Shown here: piece after piece, positions 1-5,958 of the stretch
How positions within the stretch are numbered: position 1 is the stretch's first letter
Layout: every line of letters begins with the position of its first letter
Source: Planctomycetota bacterium
GTDB lineage: Bacteria > Planctomycetota > Phycisphaerae > Sedimentisphaerales > Anaerobacaceae
NCBI GenBank assembly: GCA_023135255.1
Contig: JAGLTN010000137.1
Span: 1-5,958 of the forward strand
Direction: 5' to 3'
Length of the DNA stretch: 5,958 nucleotides
Position numbers and translations under genes: made by a program
The notes under the pieces: generated by a model
Told to the model about the DNA's origin: nothing
Databases searched by the model: none
What the model saw: only the letters and a program-made list of their open reading frames with translations

Positions 1-328
1 TACCATTGTTGCCGTCGATCAAATCCCCCACGCTCATAACAAATTCCGGAAGCATAAGGTTCAGTTTGTTGACGGCTGAATTGAAAACTCCCGGGCGGAA
101 ATATCCTGTTCGGTCGGATACTATCGCAAAGGTAAAATTCTTTGTGTCATTATAAAAATTTAAATGAGTCCATGGTTTTGCTTTATGCGAAATTTTAGTC
201 CTGAAATCTTTACAGGATATAGTATTTTGGTCAGCTTTTGCGACTGATGGTAAATTAAGCCCCGCAATGATAGCTGCTGCAGTTGAAAAAGATGCTTTCA
301 AAAAACCTCTTCGATCAAATCTGTTCAT
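1..328 (-). CDS. Tat-exported calcineurin-like metallophosphoesterase, N-terminal part (cut by window edge)
   Basis: This is the first 109 codons of a protein that continues past base 1. Residues 1-32 form a twin-arginine signal: DRRGFLK at 5-11 matches the Tat consensus, an Ala-rich hydrophobic stretch covers about 14-26, and an A-K-A site ends at residue 32. Export across the inner membrane in folded form, to the periplasm or cell surface, is therefore expected. The mature part begins a calcineurin-like phosphoesterase fold. The strand FAIVSDRTG (67-75) sits where motif I (normally D-x-H) belongs, and SVGDLIDG (99-106) is the GD-x-x-DG metal-binding motif II. The later histidine motifs lie outside the window. 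Motif I reads D72-R73-T74, so the usual metal-binding His is missing. I recall similar D-R-T-G forms in planctomycete and Bacteroidetes relatives, but could not check. The start is fixed by GGGGTG five bases upstream. The gene follows recJ by 15 nt. Substrate unknown. Confidence 0.85.
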   Translation of the reverse strand, partial: MNRFDRRGFLKASFSTAAAIIAGLNLPSVAKADQNTISCKDFRTKISHKAKPWTHLNFYNDTKNFTFAIVSDRTGYFRPGVFNSAVNKLNLMLPEFVMSVGDLIDGNNG

Positions 329-333
329 AATTA

Positions 334-339
334 CACCCC
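334..339 (-). promoter_or_regulatory. Ribosome binding site of the phosphoesterase gene
   Basis: The minus strand reads GGGGTG here, five bases before the ATG at 328, inside the 15-nt gap after the recJ stop codon. It decides the start: an ATG overlapping the SD region a few bases upstream is out of frame. The tight spacing and the lack of room for a promoter indicate translation from a recJ read-through mRNA. Confidence 0.6.
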
Positions 340-343
340 ATAA

Positions 344-2086
344 TTATTCAAATTGAATATCAGTTAAAACCAGCTGTACAGAAGAAAGGCTGTTATAAGT
401 ATTGATTTGAGGCTGATATGCCACGTTAAAGAACTCATTCTCCAGCAATTTCTTTTCATATTTTCCCATTCCAAACCCGATACATTTCAGCGAGCTGGTA
501 TTATCTTTAATAGCAACCTGAAGGTGGTCATTTTTAGAGCCGACTTTTCTCGGTGGGCTGTACAATCTGACACCCTTTGTAGCAAATATCGGTTCAGGGT
601 TTCCCTGTCCGAATGGCCCAAGGTTCTCTAACTCCCTTACGGTCTTTTCGGTAAATTGTTCGAGTTTTGCTTGAGCATCTATCGTTAATTTATCGATGTT
701 GTCATCATTAGTCAGGTGCTGCTGTGCATATTCTTCAATCGCATCGACAAAATCCGGAACTTTTTCTGTTTTTAGTGTGACACCGGCAGCCATTTTGTGC
801 CCTCCGGCACTTATCAGATATTTGCTGAAAGAATTAATAGCGGCAAGTATGTTGAATCCTTTAACCGACCTCGCTGAGCCGTGAGCTATACCGTTGGAAG
901 TGTTTATCATTATAGTAGGCTTGTAATATTTATCTACTATCCTTGAAGCAACAATGCCAACAACACCAACATGCCAGTTATCATTTGCCAAAACGATGCT
1001 TTTGCGGTCCGGATGATTAAATCCAAGTTGAGTAATTAATTCATATGCCTGTTTGAGCATCTTTTTTTCACAGCTTCTGCGCAAATCGTTTTGCTGTTTA
1101 AGGTAGTCTGCTATCTGCATAGACCGCATGTGGTTTTCGCTGGTGATAAGTTCGACAGCCAGTCTTGCATGCCCCATTCTGCCGGCAGCATTGAGCATGG
1201 GCGCCAGACGATAACCAACATGGAAACTGTCGAGTCCCTGGCCTGTAAGGTTAGTTGAATCTATCAGAGCCTGGATTCCGGAAAGCTGACATTGAGGTAG
1301 CGCCTTCAAACCGTAGCTTACCAGTATTCTGTTTTCCCCGCGTAAATCCATCACGTCAGCAATAGTGCCCATCGCTGCAAGTGTTGTTGCGTTTATCATG
1401 AAGTTTCGCAGTGGCGGGTCAAGCCTTTGACCTGGATTAAATTCATTTGCCAAAGCCCACGCTATTTTATATGCAACCATTGCGCCGCAAGAAAATTGAT
1501 TCGGATAATCAGGGTCAAGGGCCGTATGAACGATAGCAGCCGCTTCCGGCAATTGCCCGCCAAGCTGATGATGGTCGGTGACAATCAAATCAACTCCCAA
1601 TTCTTTCAGCTGTTTTGCTGCTTCAATTGCCCCGATGCCGCAGTCTACAGTTATCAAAAGTTGTGTACCTGATTGGGCCAGCGATTTTACCGCATCGAGA
1701 TTCAGACCATAACCCTCGTCTATTCTGTGTGGGATATAAAAATCGGCATTGGCTTCTAAAAGTTTTAAAAGGTGCAGCAGAATCGAAACACTTGTGATGC
1801 CGTCTACATCATAATCACCGTAAATAGTTATTTTCTCATTATTTTTGATAGCTTTAGCAATTCTTTCAACCGCCGCCGGGACTCCCGGCATCTCTTCAGG
1901 CTTGATGAGTGATGCCAGCTTAGGATCCAGAAAAAGCGATGCCTGCTGTGCGTCACAGATATCGCGGTTTATCAGTACTTGCGCAACCAGCGGAGAAATA
2001 TTCAGCGACTGGGCTAATTGCTCAGATTCGCTTCTGGTAGGAATGATATGCCAAAGTTTTTTCTGTGTTTTAGTTGAAAGTCCCAT
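344..2086 (-). CDS. recJ: Single-stranded-DNA-specific 5'-3' exonuclease RecJ
   Basis: Complete 580-residue RecJ, the normal length for the family. RecJ degrades single-stranded DNA 5' to 3' in the cytoplasm during RecF-pathway recombination, mismatch repair and stalled-fork processing, using two divalent metal ions. The DHH domain carries its motifs in order: DYDVDG at 91-96, PHRIDEGYGLN at 119-129, TVDCG at 146-150, TDHH at 170-173, TIADVMDL at 241-248 (D244 matches the later catalytic Asp), and LNAAGRMG at 298-305. A helical linker leads to the DHHA1 domain with WHVGVVGIVASR at 371-382, GSARS at 403-407 and SAGGHKMAAG at 426-435. The C-terminal part from about 465 has the OB-fold signature LGPFGQGNPEP at 489-499. 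All expected catalytic Asp and His residues are present, so the enzyme should be active. The start fits the family's N-terminal WHI-P pattern, though its Shine-Dalgarno is weak. It lies 100 nt after lacZ with its own likely promoter. Confidence 0.97.
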   Translation of the reverse strand: MGLSTKTQKKLWHIIPTRSESEQLAQSLNISPLVAQVLINRDICDAQQASLFLDPKLASLIKPEEMPGVPAAVERIAKAIKNNEKITIYGDYDVDGITSVSILLHLLKLLEANADFYIPHRIDEGYGLNLDAVKSLAQSGTQLLITVDCGIGAIEAAKQLKELGVDLIVTDHHQLGGQLPEAAAIVHTALDPDYPNQFSCGAMVAYKIAWALANEFNPGQRLDPPLRNFMINATTLAAMGTIADVMDLRGENRILVSYGLKALPQCQLSGIQALIDSTNLTGQGLDSFHVGYRLAPMLNAAGRMGHARLAVELITSENHMRSMQIADYLKQQNDLRRSCEKKMLKQAYELITQLGFNHPDRKSIVLANDNWHVGVVGIVASRIVDKYYKPTIMINTSNGIAHGSARSVKGFNILAAINSFSKYLISAGGHKMAAGVTLKTEKVPDFVDAIEEYAQQHLTNDDNIDKLTIDAQAKLEQFTEKTVRELENLGPFGQGNPEPIFATKGVRLYSPPRKVGSKNDHLQVAIKDNTSSLKCIGFGMGKYEKKLLENEFFNVAYQPQINTYNSLSSVQLVLTDIQFE

Positions 2087-2108
2087 TAACGAGCCGTTCC
2101 ATCTTTCT

Positions 2109-2169
2109 AAAAAATAATATCCTTGCTGTGAAAGGCATTATAACAGACAAATACCATCAACAGCAAGGA
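2109..2169 (-). terminator. Possible rho-independent terminator of lacZ (10-bp inverted repeat plus T-tract)
   Basis: A perfect 10-bp inverted repeat pairs 2160-2169 (minus strand TCCTTGCTGT) with 2120-2129 (ACAGCAAGGA). On the minus strand it is followed after five bases by TTTTTT at 2109-2114. It starts 18 nt after the lacZ stop codon, the right place and orientation for lacZ termination. The 30-nt loop is much longer than in typical intrinsic terminators, the stem is only half GC, and the loop holds the likely recJ -10 element. A regulatory palindrome for recJ is the alternative reading. Confidence 0.4.
2137..2166 (-). promoter_or_regulatory. Likely extended -10 sigma70-type promoter for recJ and the downstream phosphoesterase
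   Basis: The minus strand carries TGTTATAAT (2145-2137), a perfect TATAAT box with the TGn extension that can compensate for a poor -35. Eighteen bases upstream is TTGCTG (2166-2161), which matches only the first three bases of TTGACA. Transcription would start near 2130, giving a leader of about 44 nt before the recJ ATG at 2086. Its -35 and its initial transcribed bases fall in the two arms of the inverted repeat described separately. Confidence 0.55.
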
Positions 2170-2186
2170 CTGTTTTAGCAGTTTGG

Positions 2187-5375
<3,189 letters not shown>

Positions 5376-5382
5376 TTAAAGG

Positions 5383-5415
5383 ATTATATAGTCGCAGAAA
5401 ATGATTTTTGTTCAA
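5383..5415 (-). promoter_or_regulatory. Possible lacZ promoter
   Basis: The minus strand has TATAAT at 5388-5383, overlapped by TATATA at 5390-5385. Upstream is TTGAAC at 5415-5410, matching four of six bases of TTGACA. The spacing is 21 nt to TATAAT or 19 nt to TATATA, both longer than ideal. Transcription would begin at about 5375, which would exclude the upstream ATG at 5375 as a useful start and leave a leader of about 33 nt. The region is AT-rich, so chance matches are likely. Confidence 0.35.
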
Positions 5416-5445
5416 GCATTGATTTAAAAAGCGCGTAATTGTTTT

Positions 5446-5586
5446 CTAAAAATCGCAATTGGTTTCAAATTTGTGCTTTCCAGAGCCAACATCAGCTATC
5501 AACAAGAATTTACCATGCAGCTTCCCATCCGTTTTTTTGCCGTCAAAGGTATTTTCCGCTGTTGAATAAAATGTTTCTTCCATCAT
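5446..5586 (-). CDS. Unrecognised 46-codon ORF upstream of lacZ (doubtful small gene or gene remnant)
   Basis: An ATG-to-TAG reading frame of 46 codons in the gap between the pseudopilin-like gene and lacZ, starting with tandem Met-Met. The product is hydrophilic, with a Gly/Lys-rich middle (FDGKKTDGKLHGKF at 14-27), then LLIADVGSGKH (28-38), and ends in NCDF. It looks more protein-like than the antisense frame over the same bases, but I recognise no family. No Shine-Dalgarno precedes the start, and a TAA lies three codons upstream in frame, so it does not join the open frame further up. It may be a genuine small protein, the tail of a decayed gene, or chance. Confidence 0.2.
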   Translation of the reverse strand: MMEETFYSTAENTFDGKKTDGKLHGKFLLIADVGSGKHKFETNCDF

Positions 5587-5603
5587 ATATAATTAAGCGG
5601 ATT

Positions 5604-5628
5604 CAACTTAGTAAGTGCAACTAAATCG
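5604..5628 (-). terminator. Weak hairpin after the pseudopilin-like gene
   Basis: On the minus strand CGATTTAGT (5628-5620) can pair with ACTAAGTTG (5612-5604) across a 7-nt loop, giving nine pairs of which two are G-U. It begins 43 nt after the stop codon at 5671. There is no T-tract straight after it, only AT-rich sequence, so it is a poor intrinsic terminator; it could instead protect the 3' end or be chance. No better terminator is visible in this gap. Confidence 0.25.
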
Positions 5629-5653
5629 CTAATAATACAAACTTTAACTTCAT
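5621..5653 (-). other. 10-codon signal-peptide-like ORF with ribosome binding site
   Basis: Seventeen bases after the pseudopilin-like stop codon, the minus strand has GAGGG (5662-5658), four bases, then an ATG at 5653 opening MKLKFVLLAI before a TAG. The Lys-rich start plus hydrophobic run is exactly how a signal peptide begins, but the frame closes after ten codons. Possible readings are the 5' end of an inactivated secreted-protein gene, a leader peptide, or coincidence. Confidence 0.25.
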
Positions 5654-5670
5654 TTTACCCTCTTCTGAAT

Positions 5671-5958
5671 TTACCAGATAGGAGTTTCAGTTGGAGTATA
5701 GCCTAACTTACCCCAAATAGCTATCTGAACACGGTACATATCCTGATTACCGAGTTGGGTTTTTTCATAATCATGATCATTTGCAAGTTCAATTGTTCTC
5801 TTATCCATCCACTTCCAGTATTCACTATGACCATCAGCAAATGAAAATGTCATACCCTTGCTATGTCTTGCAGAAGGAAAGTCCCACCACCTCTCCCTGT
5901 CATAATGAGCGGTATAACTTACTGCGCCATCAATCTCACCTTCATCAGCAAACACCAT
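5671..5958 (-). CDS. H-X9-DG prepilin-type (DUF1559-like) protein, C-terminal end (5' end outside window)
   Basis: The last 95 codons visible of a gene entering from the right edge. The diagnostic feature is H-X9-DG: counting from the edge Met, H32 is followed by exactly nine residues and then D42-G43, inside RHSKGMTFSFADGHSEYWKW. This motif defines the C-terminal domain of pseudopilin-like proteins that carry an N-terminal prepilin cleavage and methylation signal; they are very numerous in Planctomycetes, Lentisphaerae and Verrucomicrobia. The stretch MVFADEGEIDGA at 1-12 corresponds to the family's usual W-x-F-x-DE segment, so this Met is almost certainly internal and the true start, with its type IV pilin-like helix, lies outside. 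Family members are usually a few hundred residues long. They are thought to be anchored in the inner membrane or assembled by a type II secretion-like system; exact role unknown. The tail after the motif is Trp- and charge-rich and ends in TPIW. Confidence 0.85.
   Translation of the reverse strand: MVFADEGEIDGAVSYTAHYDRERWWDFPSARHSKGMTFSFADGHSEYWKWMDKRTIELANDHDYEKTQLGNQDMYRVQIAIWGKLGYTPTETPIW

Noticed and set aside
2071..2102. A 10-codon minus-strand ORF (ATG at 2102, MERLVNGTFN) overlapping the recJ start in another frame
   Set aside because: The purine-rich AGAAAG touches its ATG and leaves no usable spacing, and the product is featureless; probably chance, although the recJ ribosome site itself is weak.
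5439..5624. A 61-codon open frame on the plus strand in the gap upstream of lacZ
   Set aside because: It lies opposite the minus-strand 46-codon ORF, has no evident ribosome site, encodes an unlikely-looking product and runs against every neighbouring gene.
5506..5676. The 10-mer gaatttacca occurring twice (5506-5515 and 5667-5676), considered as a trace of duplication of the pseudopilin gene end
   Set aside because: The similarity stops at ten bases in AT-rich sequence and the flanks do not match, so chance is sufficient.

Overview
This window looks like chromosomal DNA of moderate-to-low GC content from a Planctomycetota bacterium. A Phycisphaerae/Sedimentisphaerales-like organism is my best guess, and another PVC-superphylum lineage is the main alternative. 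The guess rests on a pseudopilin-like protein with an exact H-X9-DG motif (a family greatly expanded in Planctomycetes and relatives), a secreted GH2 beta-galactosidase beside it, and a twin-arginine-exported metallophosphoesterase. All genes lie on the minus strand, so the region reads from high to low coordinates.

Layout in the direction of transcription: (1) 5958-5671, the C-terminal end of an H-X9-DG prepilin-type protein, cut by the window edge; (2) 5670-5343, an AT-rich gap of about 330 nt with no secure gene, holding a 10-codon signal-peptide-like ORF behind a Shine-Dalgarno-like GAGGG, a hairpin, an unrecognised 46-codon ORF, and a possible lacZ promoter; (3) 5342-2187, a full-length beta-galactosidase with a signal peptide; (4) 2186-2087, a 100-nt spacer with a perfect 10-bp inverted repeat that brackets a good extended -10 promoter; (5) 2086-344, complete recJ; (6) 328-1, the first 109 codons of a Tat-exported calcineurin-like phosphoesterase, 15 nt after recJ and probably co-transcribed with it.

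Functionally there are two blocks. The pseudopilin-like protein and the exported galactosidase fit the surface and polysaccharide-degradation biology of these bacteria. RecJ is a cytoplasmic DNA-repair exonuclease, and the phosphoesterase that follows has no obvious functional link to it. I see no mobile element, CRISPR array, tRNA or rRNA, and no convincing evidence of an undescribed system. The points most worth a second look are the promoter nested in the inverted repeat, unusual active-site residues in the galactosidase, the missing motif I histidine in the phosphoesterase, and the possible gene remnant or small ORFs upstream of lacZ.
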